A stretch of 64,000 nucleotides of DNA from Vibrio sp. 10N.261.45.E2 (GCF_002875705.1 NZ_MCZZ01000150.1:52730-116729), one strand, 5' to 3'. Numbered from the stretch's first letter, positions 44,816 to 53,932 are shown. Notes: generated by a model from the sequence alone, not told the origin. Translations and numbers: made by a program.

Positions 44816-45817
44816 TTAATTTACTTGTTCAATACCTGGCTTCTTCGCATAAATCGACGCTATAACCGCAATCGTCATGGTAGAAATGAGCACAGCGAGC
44901 GACCAGTAAGTTGGGATAGCCCATTCACTGTCAACCAATAGCATTTTCACACCGATAAATACCATGATGAATGCCAGTGCTGGCTTCAAGTAGATGAACT
45001 TATCCATCATGCCTTGAAGTACAAAGTACAATGAACGAAGACCAAGCAACGCAAACACGTTCGCAGCAAGTACCAAGAACGGTTCTTGTGTTACTGCAAA
45101 GATCGCAGGGATAGAGTCCAATGCAAACATCACGTCCATGACTGCAATCGCACCGATGACTAACATCATTGGAGTGAATGCCCATTTAGCGCCCTGCTTA
45201 ACCATTAATGCAGGCCCATGGAAATCCTCGGTGACTGGCATCACTTTACGAAGTAGCTTTTCAGGCAGTGTATTCACTGTTTCCTCTTCGCCCTTGTCTA
45301 ATGCCAGTTTTATACCAGTACCAATCAAGAATGCAGCGAACACGTAAAGTACCCAGTGGTATTCCGCCAACAGCTGTGCGCCTAATGCGATCATAATCGC
45401 GCGAAGCACCAATGCACCAATTACACCCCAAAGAAGCGCACGTGGTCTTAGGTGCTCTGGAACTTGGTATTGAGCAAAGATCATCGCAAAAACAAACAAG
45501 TTGTCTACGCTCAGTGATTTTTCTAGCAAGTAACCCGTAATGAATGACACGGTTGCTTTTTGCGCTGTGTAATCGCTATTCGGCGCATAGATGTCCCAAA
45601 ATAGGTAAATAGATCCAGCAAACAAAAACGCAAGTACAAACCAGAAAACACTCCAGATTGCCGCTTTTTTGATAGTTACGTTACCGCCACGAGTCTGATA
45701 AATATCAATAGAGACGAGAATAACCGTCAGCAGGAAAAAGCCCGCATAAGTCGTAATGATTGGCGATGAAAAAAAGGATTCACTATTTGTAGATAATAGA
45801 GATTGAGTTGAGTTCAT
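44816..45817 (-). CDS. alx: Alx/TerC-family membrane protein (Mn2+ handling)
   Basis: A 333-aa inner-membrane protein with about nine helices. TerC signatures are EKSLSVDNLFVFAMIF and DVMFALDSIPAIFAVTQEPFLV, with membrane acidic residues likely to bind metal. E. coli Alx is linked to Mn2+ export and alkaline response and is controlled by a yybP-ykoY riboswitch; the same element is seen upstream here. ATG 45817 has a strong CCGGAGG ribosome site; the frame is open to 45862 but that region is the leader hairpin. A hairpin GCGGAAG / CTTCCGC sits directly before the ribosome site, suggesting control of translation as well. Confidence 0.92.
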   Translation of the reverse strand: MNSTQSLLSTNSESFFSSPIITTYAGFFLLTVILVSIDIYQTRGGNVTIKKAAIWSVFWFVLAFLFAGSIYLFWDIYAPNSDYTAQKATVSFITGYLLEKSLSVDNLFVFAMIFAQYQVPEHLRPRALLWGVIGALVLRAIMIALGAQLLAEYHWVLYVFAAFLIGTGIKLALDKGEEETVNTLPEKLLRKVMPVTEDFHGPALMVKQGAKWAFTPMMLVIGAIAVMDVMFALDSIPAIFAVTQEPFLVLAANVFALLGLRSLYFVLQGMMDKFIYLKPALAFIMVFIGVKMLLVDSEWAIPTYWSLAVLISTMTIAVIASIYAKKPGIEQVN

Positions 45818-45824
45818 TATTCCT

Positions 45825-45857
45825 CCGGGCGGAAGAACTGTACAAAGACCTTCCGCA
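45825..45857 (-). promoter_or_regulatory. Hairpin next to the alx ribosome site
   Basis: Read on the minus strand, the GCGGAAG / CTTCCGC stem ends immediately before CCCGGAGG. It is probably the expression platform of the riboswitch. Confidence 0.55.
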
Positions 45858-45897
45858 AACAAAGCATATCAAGCTCCATTACGGATCTTGACTGTGA

Positions 45898-46015
45898 TTG
45901 CGTTGGTCTCGTTGAAGTGAAATATGGGATTTCACCTTTACATACCGGATAGGCTCTTGGCCTAACGAGATGACGATATGTAAACTTGCGCTAACTACTC
46001 CCCAAACGCGTGGAT
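45898..46015 (-). promoter_or_regulatory. yybP-ykoY (manganese) riboswitch upstream of alx
   Basis: On the minus strand the leader has GGGGAGTAG, then CGTCATCTCG, two hairpins and finally CAACGAGACCAACGC. These are the conserved blocks of the yybP-ykoY aptamer, which binds Mn2+. It lies 80-200 bases before alx, the classic position. Boundaries are approximate. Confidence 0.85.
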
Positions 46016-46061
46016 AATATTCCCCTAACTTTGTTTCGTCTAGATAAATTTGCTTAAATAA

Positions 46062-46092
46062 ATAAAAAAGGAGCAAAACGCTCCTTTTTTAT
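46062..46092. terminator. Strong bidirectional terminator between alx leader and the 31-residue peptide gene
   Basis: The stem AAAAAAGGAGC / GCTCCTTTTTT with a 5-base loop. On the minus strand it would end the transcript of the small peptide gene before the alx promoter. Confidence 0.88.
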
Positions 46093-46231
46093 TTCTACAG
46101 GTTTGTCAAAACGACATTCATATTGATTTTAGGGATACGTTTAGCAGGTTCTGCCCTGTTCCTGTTGTTCAACGATACTGATAGCGAGTGAATCTTGTAT
46201 GCATTGATAGTCCATCTCAAGCCGCGTTACG

Positions 46232-46327
46232 TTATAAGCCTGCTGTGGGCACCAAGTAAACTAACACCGACCAAACTGACACCCAACCTACAACCGCTAC
46301 CGCATCTAACCAATCTTTCTTATCCAT
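46232..46327 (-). CDS. 31-residue single-span membrane peptide
   Basis: Translates to MDKKDWLDAVAVVGWVSV followed by WSVLVYLVPTAGL: a charged N-terminus and one hydrophobic helix of about 20 residues. The ribosome site is good (GTGGAG, six bases before ATG). A sigma54-like promoter lies 36 bases upstream (46363-46379) and a strong terminator lies downstream (46062-46092), so it has its own transcription unit. I do not recognise the peptide; small hydrophobic peptides of this kind often regulate a membrane protein. It lies between the 5'-nucleotidase and alx genes. Confidence 0.55.
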   Translation of the reverse strand: MDKKDWLDAVAVVGWVSVWSVLVYLVPTAGL

Positions 46328-46362
46328 GTATATCTCCACAAGAAGGCGACCTGCAGAGATAA

Positions 46363-46379
46363 AGCATAAACAATGCCAA
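46363..46379 (-). promoter_or_regulatory. Sigma54-like (-24/-12) promoter for the small peptide gene
   Basis: On the minus strand: TTGGCATTGTTTATGCT. GG and GC are separated by exactly ten bases, as required, and TTGGCA and TGC(T) match the consensus. No upstream activator site was identified. Confidence 0.5.
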
Positions 46380-46430
46380 TTTTATAAATAAGCCAACGCA
46401 ATAATGTTAAGTATCACTATCAGCTGATAG

Positions 46431-48170
46431 TTATCTGAAACACTCCATGCAATTCAAAGGCTCATTGTGTTGAAGCGACTCTGGGTGGTCTTGCAGAAAC
46501 TCTATGAAACAGTCTGCCATAGAGTCGGTCGTCACCACCCCATCACCTATCATATCCAGCACGGCGTTATAGCCTTCTTTCCCTTTCATTGTGTAGGCTG
46601 AAGACGCGCCTCGATAAACACGTTCGCGGGATACCGCCTGCCAACCAGACTCTTCGGAATGAATCTCTAGATGGTGAATTCGGTGTCCTAGAGGTACTTC
46701 TTTGTGATAACAAAACCTCAGGTTATGGGTGTAAGGAAAACTGCCCGATCCCGTACCTACAACACCATTGTCTAATGCATTATTAATAGCACCTTCAAGC
46801 ATGCCCGCAATGGTCTCACCTTTTACTTCGTATACACCAATCGGGACGGCAAACGGTAGTAGTTTTCCGGCAATATCGGCAACAGAAACATCACCGCTAT
46901 TCAGTGAGTTTCTCACACCACCCGCGTTGTGAATGGCAAATTCAACTTGATGCCCTTTCTTGTTCATTAAATAGTGGAATGATTGAGCGACAAGCGGCGC
47001 AAGTTGGCTTGGCCCATTCTCATCCGGGATGCGTACATGGCGCAGTTTTGTGTCTGCATGAGCAATAACTTGTTGTTGAAGCTTTCGAACTCGCGGCTGG
47101 TATTTATCCGTAAGAATACTTTGCAGCTCAGGATCCTTCTTGCACACGACAATATTAGGGTGATTGTTCAAAAATTCACACGCCATATCATGTGCATCGT
47201 CTTGTCCTACTTCACTCAGCTTCGCGTCTATAAATAGTCGACGACCTAATAACAGTTCATTCTTGCCATTAAAGTGCGCCACTTTGCCTTGAGCATCGAA
47301 CTCGATTTCACAGTGACCTAGGCTCATTGCGTGGAAACCGGCTTGCACAACATAGGTATCGCCCACTTTTACACCGTATTCATCATCCTTAATTAAGCCA
47401 ATATCAGAGAAATCACCTTGCAAGCGATGACTATGACCACCAACAATGATGCCAATACCTGTTACGTTCGCCGCTAGCTCTAAATCTGCTTCGTAACCAA
47501 GGTGGCTAAGTAGAACAATCTTATTGATGCCAGCTTGATAGATTTGTTCTATGGTCGCTTTAGCTGTTTCCAATGCATTTTCAAACGGTGTATCGATATC
47601 TGGATTCGCAATGCCTGCCATCTTGTCGATACTTAAGCCGAAGATTGCAACTTTCTCGCCATCGAAGTCTTTCGTTATAAAAGATGCACTTCGAGTTTCC
47701 GTCAGGTAAGGCTTAACAATTTCATTGTCAGCTAACGTATGAGTTTTATTGATGTCCTCATTCGATAGATTCCAGTTACCGGCTAACAATGGAAATTTGA
47801 TTCTTTTCGCGAAAATCGCAACGGGCTCATTCCCCATGTCTAGCTCATGATTACCGAGCGTCATGGCATCTATATTAAGTGCATTCAACAAATCGGCGTT
47901 GGCTTTTCCCTTGAATAGAGAAAAGTACAAAGTGCCTTGGAAGCAGTCTCCAGCGTGTAGGAACAAGGTTCCAACCTTCTGGCGCTGGGCATCTTGTTCT
48001 ATTTGCTTGAAGCGTGTTGAGATTCGAGCGAAGCCACCAGCACTGACATAAGGTTCAATGATGTGGTTGTTCATTTTAAGTGATAGCTGTAACGAGGTTG
48101 GTTCAAAGTATGAGTGGGTGTCGTTGATGTGTGCCAACACTATTTTTGTCGGCTTATTCTTTTTAGTCAT
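46431..48170 (-). CDS. 5'-nucleotidase / UshA-family metallophosphoesterase without signal peptide
   Basis: A 579-aa protein. The N-terminal metallophosphatase domain has the metal ligands in NDTHS, GDCFQG, GNHELD, SHLG and GGHSH. The C-terminal 5'-nucleotidase domain (about 350-560) contains NAGGVRNSL and FPYTHNLRF. UshA is periplasmic, but this protein begins MTKKNKPTKIVLAHINDTHS with no signal sequence, so it should be cytoplasmic and act on internal nucleotides or a related phosphoester. Divergent from the OLD-type nuclease gene. Confidence 0.88.
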   Translation of the reverse strand: MTKKNKPTKIVLAHINDTHSYFEPTSLQLSLKMNNHIIEPYVSAGGFARISTRFKQIEQDAQRQKVGTLFLHAGDCFQGTLYFSLFKGKANADLLNALNIDAMTLGNHELDMGNEPVAIFAKRIKFPLLAGNWNLSNEDINKTHTLADNEIVKPYLTETRSASFITKDFDGEKVAIFGLSIDKMAGIANPDIDTPFENALETAKATIEQIYQAGINKIVLLSHLGYEADLELAANVTGIGIIVGGHSHRLQGDFSDIGLIKDDEYGVKVGDTYVVQAGFHAMSLGHCEIEFDAQGKVAHFNGKNELLLGRRLFIDAKLSEVGQDDAHDMACEFLNNHPNIVVCKKDPELQSILTDKYQPRVRKLQQQVIAHADTKLRHVRIPDENGPSQLAPLVAQSFHYLMNKKGHQVEFAIHNAGGVRNSLNSGDVSVADIAGKLLPFAVPIGVYEVKGETIAGMLEGAINNALDNGVVGTGSGSFPYTHNLRFCYHKEVPLGHRIHHLEIHSEESGWQAVSRERVYRGASSAYTMKGKEGYNAVLDMIGDGVVTTDSMADCFIEFLQDHPESLQHNEPLNCMECFR

Positions 48171-48409
48171 ATTTTCTTCTCTCTTTGTCCCTTCATACTA
48201 GGTCGAGAATCATGACAGAATCGTGAATTTTATGAAACTGCACTGCAAAAAAATACTCGATATAGATCAAAAATCTCATTTTGCACCGTATTAATAAACA
48301 GCGGGTTTTGTGACAGATGAGCATACCGGATTGGTATTTTTCGATTATGATATAAAGATATCTGTTAGCTTTCAAACAATTAGCAGAGCCTTCCGTTAGG
48401 AGTAAGCCT

Positions 48410-50155
48410 ATGCAACTAGAAAGAATCGAGATTTCTGGCTTTCGAGGTATCAAGCGCATGTCACTCGCGTTTGACGAATTAACCACGCTTATTGGTGAAA
48501 ATACTTGGGGTAAGTCTTCATTATTGGATGCCCTTTCCGTCGTTCTGCCCTCTGACGGTGTGCCATATCACTTTGAAATGACCGATTTTCATGTCGATTA
48601 CTCTGTCTCACATCCTCAGTCTCAACATCTTCAAATTGTGCTCGCCTTAAAAGCTAACGACAAGAGTGAACTTAACGCAGGCCGTTATCGCAAACTCAAG
48701 CCGATCTGGGTTCAAGATGAGTTTGGTGTGTTTCGTATCTATTATCGAATCAGCGCGACGTTAGAGCAGTATGAGACAACCACACACTATGCATTTTTGG
48801 GGTTGGACGGCAATCCGCTCAAACTTCATCATTCTGAAAAGCTCGCTCAAGAACTCATGACTTTACATCCCGTAATACGCTTACGTGATGCAAGACATTT
48901 TGATCGTCCTTTCAACAACAAGTCCCTTAACCACAACGCTCACCTTCCTAGCAATGGTCATGCGAATTCAAATGGGAACGGGGCGCATCATGCGAGTAAT
49001 GGAAATGGTACAAATGGAAACGGCGCCAATAACGGTAATGGACGCCAGGCAAGAATAGAAAAACGAATCGACAACACCTGCCGTCGTCTCATGGCGATAC
49101 CCGGTCATGTTAATAAAGGTGAAATGCGCAGTAGCCTAGAGTCGATGCAAAGCTTGATTGAGCACTACTTCTCTTTCAAGAGCACCTCTCGCCGCAACCC
49201 TAGAAAACAGCGAGACGGCTTGCTTTATTCCGCAGGTGCCAACGATCAGAGCATTCATCAGCTTGTCGAAGAGACAAAGAACAAACAAACCCGCTTATTA
49301 TTCATGGGGTTACTTAATGCATACTTGCAAGCAAAAGGCCCTAATGACTTACGACGATGTGCTCGCCCTCTTTTGATCCTTGAAGATCCAGAAGGTCGAT
49401 TACACCCAACGCACCTAGCAAGGGCTTGGAGCCTGATGCAAAAACTACCAATGCAGAAAATTCTCACCACCAACAGTGGCGATTTACTTGCGGCAGTACC
49501 ATTGCAATCTATCCGCCGATTGGTTCGTCAATCAGACAAAACCATCGCCAATCAGCTCAATATGAATCATTTCAGTAAAGATGAACTTCGTCGCATTGGT
49601 TTTCATATCCGTTTCCACCGCTCTGGGGCGCTGTTTGCTCGCTGTTGGTTATTAGTCGAAGGTGAAACCGAGGTTTGGTTGTTCAATGAACTTGCTAACC
49701 AATGTGGCTACAACTTAGCAGCGGAAGGTGTGCAGATTATTGAGTTCGCTCAATCAGGGCTAAAGGCACTGATTAAGGTTGCACAAGAGTTTGGTATTGA
49801 TTGGCATGTGGTAACTGACGGCGATGCTGCTGGTAAAAAGTATGCCGCGACTGTGTTATCGAAACTCGGTAATGATCAGGAAAGGCACCGACTCACTGAA
49901 CTGCCTGACAAAGATATTGAGCATTACCTATACATGAATGGGTTTGAGAGTTTTTTCAGGGACATGGTTAAGATTCCATATGATCACCCTATCCCTCCAA
50001 AGAAAGTGGTTGCCAAAGTATTGAAGAAACACGCAAAACCCGACCTTGCGCTCGCGATTGTCTCTCATTGCGAGAACCAAGGACAAGAATGTATTCCGCT
50101 TTTACTAAGGTGGACATTAAAACGCGTGATCACCATGGCCAACGGAAATACCTAA
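48410..50155 (+). CDS. OLD-family ATPase/nuclease (YbjD/DUF2813-like) with Asn/Gly-rich insert
   Basis: A 581-aa protein. The N-terminal SMC-like ATPase has ISGFRGIKRM and Walker A GENTWGKSSLLDAL. The C-terminal half has LILEDPEGRLHP (Walker B), a His switch region and a Toprim nuclease (LLVEGETEVWLF about 418-429; VTDGDAAGKKYA). OLD proteins are ATP-coupled nucleases used in DNA repair or phage defence; class 2 OLDs pair with a UvrD helicase, but no helicase is beside this gene. An insert of about 35 residues rich in Asn, Gly and His (about 175-212) divides the ATPase. Monocistronic. Confidence 0.9.
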   Translation: MQLERIEISGFRGIKRMSLAFDELTTLIGENTWGKSSLLDALSVVLPSDGVPYHFEMTDFHVDYSVSHPQSQHLQIVLALKANDKSELNAGRYRKLKPIWVQDEFGVFRIYYRISATLEQYETTTHYAFLGLDGNPLKLHHSEKLAQELMTLHPVIRLRDARHFDRPFNNKSLNHNAHLPSNGHANSNGNGAHHASNGNGTNGNGANNGNGRQARIEKRIDNTCRRLMAIPGHVNKGEMRSSLESMQSLIEHYFSFKSTSRRNPRKQRDGLLYSAGANDQSIHQLVEETKNKQTRLLFMGLLNAYLQAKGPNDLRRCARPLLILEDPEGRLHPTHLARAWSLMQKLPMQKILTTNSGDLLAAVPLQSIRRLVRQSDKTIANQLNMNHFSKDELRRIGFHIRFHRSGALFARCWLLVEGETEVWLFNELANQCGYNLAAEGVQIIEFAQSGLKALIKVAQEFGIDWHVVTDGDAAGKKYAATVLSKLGNDQERHRLTELPDKDIEHYLYMNGFESFFRDMVKIPYDHPIPPKKVVAKVLKKHAKPDLALAIVSHCENQGQECIPLLLRWTLKRVITMANGNT

Positions 50156-50222
50156 GCATAATTTGTTTTATAGAAGCTATCAGTTGCTCTACTGATGAAA
50201 TATTTAGCTAGTCACCTTAACC

Positions 50223-50251
50223 AAAAAAGGCACACCAGATGGTGTGCCTGT
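50223..50251 (-). terminator. Terminator of the DUF1097 gene
   Basis: On the minus strand the stem GGCACACC / GGTGTGCC with a 4-base loop is followed by T6. Confidence 0.85.
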
Positions 50252-50330
50252 ATAAATCGATATACAAATTAATTGGGGGTTATCTTGCAAGAGTTCACAG
50301 TAACTAGAGCATCATTGCTTAACGTATTCG

Positions 50331-50825
50331 TTACGCCTTTGCTTGCTTAGCGTGTTGTTCAACAACTTCCGAAGATTGAGTCGATTTCTCGTGAAGCCAT
50401 AACCCCGTTGCTTTCATCAAGTATCCAAATACACCACCAAGCAGTAAAGATGGTACTACAAGTTGCCAATCGCCACCTGCAGCAAACGTCGCACAGCAAC
50501 CAATAAAGGTTCCCGGGATATAACCGAGCCACGCTTGTTTTGCTTGAATACACATAAAGAAGGCCACAATAGCAGTAATCATGTAGCCTAAAATCTCTAA
50601 CCCTGCGAAGGTTGAGCTTTCGATAATCACCATTGCCCAGAATACGCCTGTCATGTTGGTCAATAAGCTTCCTGCTAGTCCTTTAACACCGCCTGTTGGC
50701 GAAGCAAAGTAGCTGGTGCAGCCTAGGAAACCTGCCCATGACAATAAGCCGAAAGAGATAGCTATCCATCCCCAAAGACCTGACAAAATACCTGTTGTTA
50801 ATGAAATCGCGACTAATGTACTCAT
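50331..50825 (-). CDS. DUF1097 membrane protein
   Basis: A 164-aa inner-membrane protein with about five helices and a charged C-terminal tail. The pattern (GLWGWIAISFGLLSWAGFLGCTSYFASPTGGVKGL) matches DUF1097, typified by E. coli YcdZ; function unknown. Monocistronic with its own terminator. Confidence 0.82.
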   Translation of the reverse strand: MSTLVAISLTTGILSGLWGWIAISFGLLSWAGFLGCTSYFASPTGGVKGLAGSLLTNMTGVFWAMVIIESSTFAGLEILGYMITAIVAFFMCIQAKQAWLGYIPGTFIGCCATFAAGGDWQLVVPSLLLGGVFGYLMKATGLWLHEKSTQSSEVVEQHAKQAKA

Positions 50826-51029
50826 ACTATTTCTAAAGCCTAATTACGTCATTGAACGCAACCGGATTTAGCCTCACTTAAAATCAAGTAAGCATACTAT
50901 GGTAAGAACGCCGTCTTTTAGACGATCGCGATCACATTAATAATGTACGCGAATGTGCATTTATCACTAGATAGAGACCGAAATCGCTTATTCAACACAT
51001 TTAGTTATAAGTATTTTATCAAATTACCG

Positions 51030-51935
51030 CTACAGAACCGACGGTTTGCCTTTCATCATTCGCTTACCTTCTCGCTTAATACATTCAGCAAGTGGGTTTT
51101 CTGCCATATCGGCACGCCAAATGAATGAAAGCGTACGCTCCATCTCAAGCTCAGGAACGTTCAAGGTCACAAGCTGCCCTGACTCAACAAACTGCTCAAC
51201 ATCGAGATAAGGTAAACACGTTAAATATGGGCCGTTTGCTACCAAACTTCTTAAAACAGGAACGTGTTCATACTCTCGCCAAACATCGAGATCACCAATT
51301 AAATGGTGAATAGAGCTATCAAAAACTTTGCGAGTACCCGAGCCGTGTTCGCGTAATACCCACTTCGCTTGCTCTAACTGTGCCAAACTCACTCGTTCAC
51401 GCTTCGCAAACGGGTGATGAGCCGAAGCAACCACCGTTAAATGGTCAGTACACCATACTTCTTGATGAACTCGATTGTCATCACAACGACCTTCGATAAC
51501 GCCCAGATCATATTGATAATCTAATACACCATCAATGACAGCATCGGTACTTTGCACGCCGAGCGAGATTCGCATCTCAGGAAAGTCGTTATCAATAATA
51601 CTGATGAGGTCTGGAACCAAGTGTTCAGCAGGCGTTTGGCTCGCACCTAACTTAAGCTCTCCACTAAGCAAATGCTGCTCATAGAAACCCATCTCAATTT
51701 GCTGCGCGTCTTGCAGTAAACGCTTCGCTTTTGGCCTTAGCCACATCCCCCAGTGAGTAAGGGCCATTTGCTTGCCCTGCCTTTCAAACAAAGGCCTGCC
51801 AAGCATTTTTTCCAACTGTGCAAGAGACATACTTGTCGCCGACTGAGTCAACGCCAATTTGTCTGCTGCCTGACTAACGCTCCCGGAGTCTGCTACTGCA
51901 TCAAATACCGCGAGTTGCTTTAATGAATAACGCAA
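51030..51935 (-). CDS. LysR-family transcriptional regulator divergent from the FocA-CBS gene
   Basis: A 301-aa LysR protein with an N-terminal helix-turn-helix (VSQAADKLALTQSATSMSLAQLEKMLGRPLFER) and an effector domain close to the CysB/YeiE-like group by general pattern. It is divergent from the formate/nitrite-type channel across a 273-base gap, the arrangement expected if it controls that gene. The ligand is unknown. Confidence 0.9.
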   Translation of the reverse strand: MRYSLKQLAVFDAVADSGSVSQAADKLALTQSATSMSLAQLEKMLGRPLFERQGKQMALTHWGMWLRPKAKRLLQDAQQIEMGFYEQHLLSGELKLGASQTPAEHLVPDLISIIDNDFPEMRISLGVQSTDAVIDGVLDYQYDLGVIEGRCDDNRVHQEVWCTDHLTVVASAHHPFAKRERVSLAQLEQAKWVLREHGSGTRKVFDSSIHHLIGDLDVWREYEHVPVLRSLVANGPYLTCLPYLDVEQFVESGQLVTLNVPELEMERTLSFIWRADMAENPLAECIKREGKRMMKGKPSVL

Positions 51936-52136
51936 AATTCATCCTTAATGCTTTTAATTATTTGTGTCCTGATGCTCATTTTTTATTAAGCCGATGAGCA
52001 ATCAATTTCATTCTACGCGTAACCAAATCTATATCAATAAATTTGATGTGGTTTCTAAAAATTATCAATTTTACCTCTACCCCTCAACGCCCTAATCTGG
52101 AATGGCAGGACACAAGAGGCCCTGCAAAACACAATT

Positions 52137-52159
52137 GATTAACCATTACGGATTAACCA
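52137..52159. promoter_or_regulatory. Direct repeat GATTAACCA in the FocA-CBS promoter region
   Basis: Two exact 9-base copies at 52137-52145 and 52151-52159 (14-base period), 50-70 bases upstream of the start codon. Could be an activator site. Confidence 0.4.
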
Positions 52160-52208
52160 AGTCATTAACACTAGGAATTACACATGACGGATTGTTTAAG
52201 GGGGGGAT

Positions 52209-53660
52209 ATGGCAACCAGCACTTCTGAAAATCATCAACTGTTCTCACCAACAGAAATGATGGCGGAAGCAGAGAAGTTTGCATTAAGCAAAGCAAATAA
52301 AACCAGCAGCATGACATTGAGTTTAGCAATCATGGCTGGCGCATTCATCGGGCTTGCTTTTCTATTCTACATCACGGTAACCACGGGCAGCGCTGATGCT
52401 GGATGGGGATTGAGTCGCTTAGCCGGCGGTCTTGCATTCAGTATGGGTTTGATCTTGATTGTGATTTGTGGTGGAGAGCTGTTTACCAGCTCAGTGTTAT
52501 CAAGCATCTCATGGGCTAACAAGCAGATCACCTTCACTAAGATGCTGTCTATCTGGGGCAAGGTGTATGTCGGTAACTTTATCGGTGCCATGTTCCTATT
52601 AGCTTTGGTAAGCGCAGCAGGTTTGTATCAACTGGATGGCGGGCAATGGGGCTTAAACGCTCTGAACATTGCTCAACACAAGCTACACCACAGCCCTGTT
52701 CAAGCATTTGCTTTAGGTGTGCTTTGTAACTTGTTGGTGTGTTTAGCGATTTGGTTAACGTTCAGCTCTGCTAACGCAATGACCAAGGCAATGATGACCG
52801 TACTACCCGTAGCAATGTTCGTAAGCTCAGGCTTTGAACACTGTGTAGCGAATATGTTCATGGTTCCACTAGGCATCACGATTCAAGCATTCGCACCAGA
52901 AAGTTTTTGGATGCAAATTGGCGCAACACCAGCCCAGTACGCAGACCTAAACATTATGCAATTTGTCACCGCGAACTTAATACCAGTGACAATCGGCAAC
53001 ATCGTAGGTGGTTCAGTATTGGTCGGCTTAGCCAATTGGAGCATTTACCGTCGCCCACAACTTAAAGCAGCAAAAATTACCGCTATTACACAAACAACAG
53101 AAATTACGTCAGTTAAGGAAATTACTATGAACACAGCAACGACTATCAAGCAAATCATGAACACTCAGCCTATGACACTAAGCGTAGAAATGCCTACATC
53201 AGTGGCAATTGATTCACTTTTAGACGCTCAACTTGTCAGCGCTCCTGTTTGCGATGTTGAAGGTCGTCTGGTTGGTATCTTCTCTGTTCATGACGTAATG
53301 GTGGACCTTTGGTGCCAAGATTACATCCCAACTAAAGGCCAGAAAGTCGTAGACCTAATGAGCCGTGACGTTGTGGCTATCGATGCAAACGACAAGCTAG
53401 TAGACGTTGCTGAGTTCCTATGCATCGACAAAGAGCAACTTTACCCGACAACAAGCATGGGCTTCGCAACTCGCCTGACTTCTCTTTCTCTAGAAGAGCG
53501 TGCAAAAGCAATGAAAGTAAGCCAACCACATATGCTTCCTGTGCTAGAAAATGGCGTAATGGTGGGTGTGTTGACTCGCATTGAAGTGATGCAAGCACTA
53601 CGTCCAATCTACGGTGACCGCCTAAACGTGGTTCCACAAGCTGAACTAGAAACGGCTTAA
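52209..53660 (+). CDS. Formate/nitrite-type channel fused to a C-terminal CBS-domain pair
   Basis: A 483-aa protein. Residues about 10-285 are an FNT (FocA/NirC-like) channel with six helices and the family's pore motif region (GGELFTSSVLS; LVCLAIWLTFSSANAMTKAM). Residues about 305-475 form a CBS pair (VDLMSRDVVAIDANDKLVDVAEFL; VLENGVMVGVLTRIEVMQAL) that could bind adenine nucleotides and gate the channel. The usual focA lacks CBS domains. At the linker an in-frame ATG (53127) has TAAGGAA upstream, so a separate CBS protein may also be made. The start has a strong GGGGGGAT ribosome site. Divergent LysR gene probably regulates it. Confidence 0.88.
   Translation: MATSTSENHQLFSPTEMMAEAEKFALSKANKTSSMTLSLAIMAGAFIGLAFLFYITVTTGSADAGWGLSRLAGGLAFSMGLILIVICGGELFTSSVLSSISWANKQITFTKMLSIWGKVYVGNFIGAMFLLALVSAAGLYQLDGGQWGLNALNIAQHKLHHSPVQAFALGVLCNLLVCLAIWLTFSSANAMTKAMMTVLPVAMFVSSGFEHCVANMFMVPLGITIQAFAPESFWMQIGATPAQYADLNIMQFVTANLIPVTIGNIVGGSVLVGLANWSIYRRPQLKAAKITAITQTTEITSVKEITMNTATTIKQIMNTQPMTLSVEMPTSVAIDSLLDAQLVSAPVCDVEGRLVGIFSVHDVMVDLWCQDYIPTKGQKVVDLMSRDVVAIDANDKLVDVAEFLCIDKEQLYPTTSMGFATRLTSLSLEERAKAMKVSQPHMLPVLENGVMVGVLTRIEVMQALRPIYGDRLNVVPQAELETA
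53127..53129 (+). promoter_or_regulatory. Possible internal translation start for a separate CBS protein
   Basis: In-frame ATG at codon 307 of the FNT-CBS fusion, preceded by TAAGGAA at proper spacing, exactly at the domain border. It would give a 177-residue soluble CBS protein. Confidence 0.4.
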
Positions 53661-53807
53661 CTAATCGTAAGTTGAACTAATAGGGATTAGTAGTTCAATT
53701 AGATAACTCAGTCATGGCAACGTTGACTGGCTAGAGATAGATGGTGGCTTTTAACGTACTAAACGGTTTGACACAAAACAAACCTAAACACGTTGCCATT
53801 TATCTCA

Positions 53808-53847
53808 ATAAAAAAGGCGCAAAGTGAAAACTTTGCGCCTTTCCCTG
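53808..53847. terminator. Bidirectional terminator between FNT-CBS and yceI genes
   Basis: A 12-bp stem (AAAGGCGCAAAG / CTTTGCGCCTTT) with a 6-base loop, flanked by A and T runs. Confidence 0.88.
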
Positions 53848-53932
53848 TTACTAAATAAATAGCTAACTGCTGACCTATTTAATATCGACCAAACTTTGAT
53901 GTTTCTAAAAAATGTTGATACCTGTCAGAGAG

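Noticed and set aside
46118..46215. Second tiny open frame (24 codons, MDYQCIQDS...) after the 31-residue peptide
   Set aside because: The ribosome site is weak and the peptide has no clear feature; too little evidence to call it a gene.
52043..52065. FNR-box-like sequence upstream of the FocA-CBS gene
   Set aside because: The half-sites are in the wrong order (ATCAA...TTGAT rather than TTGAT-N4-ATCAA).
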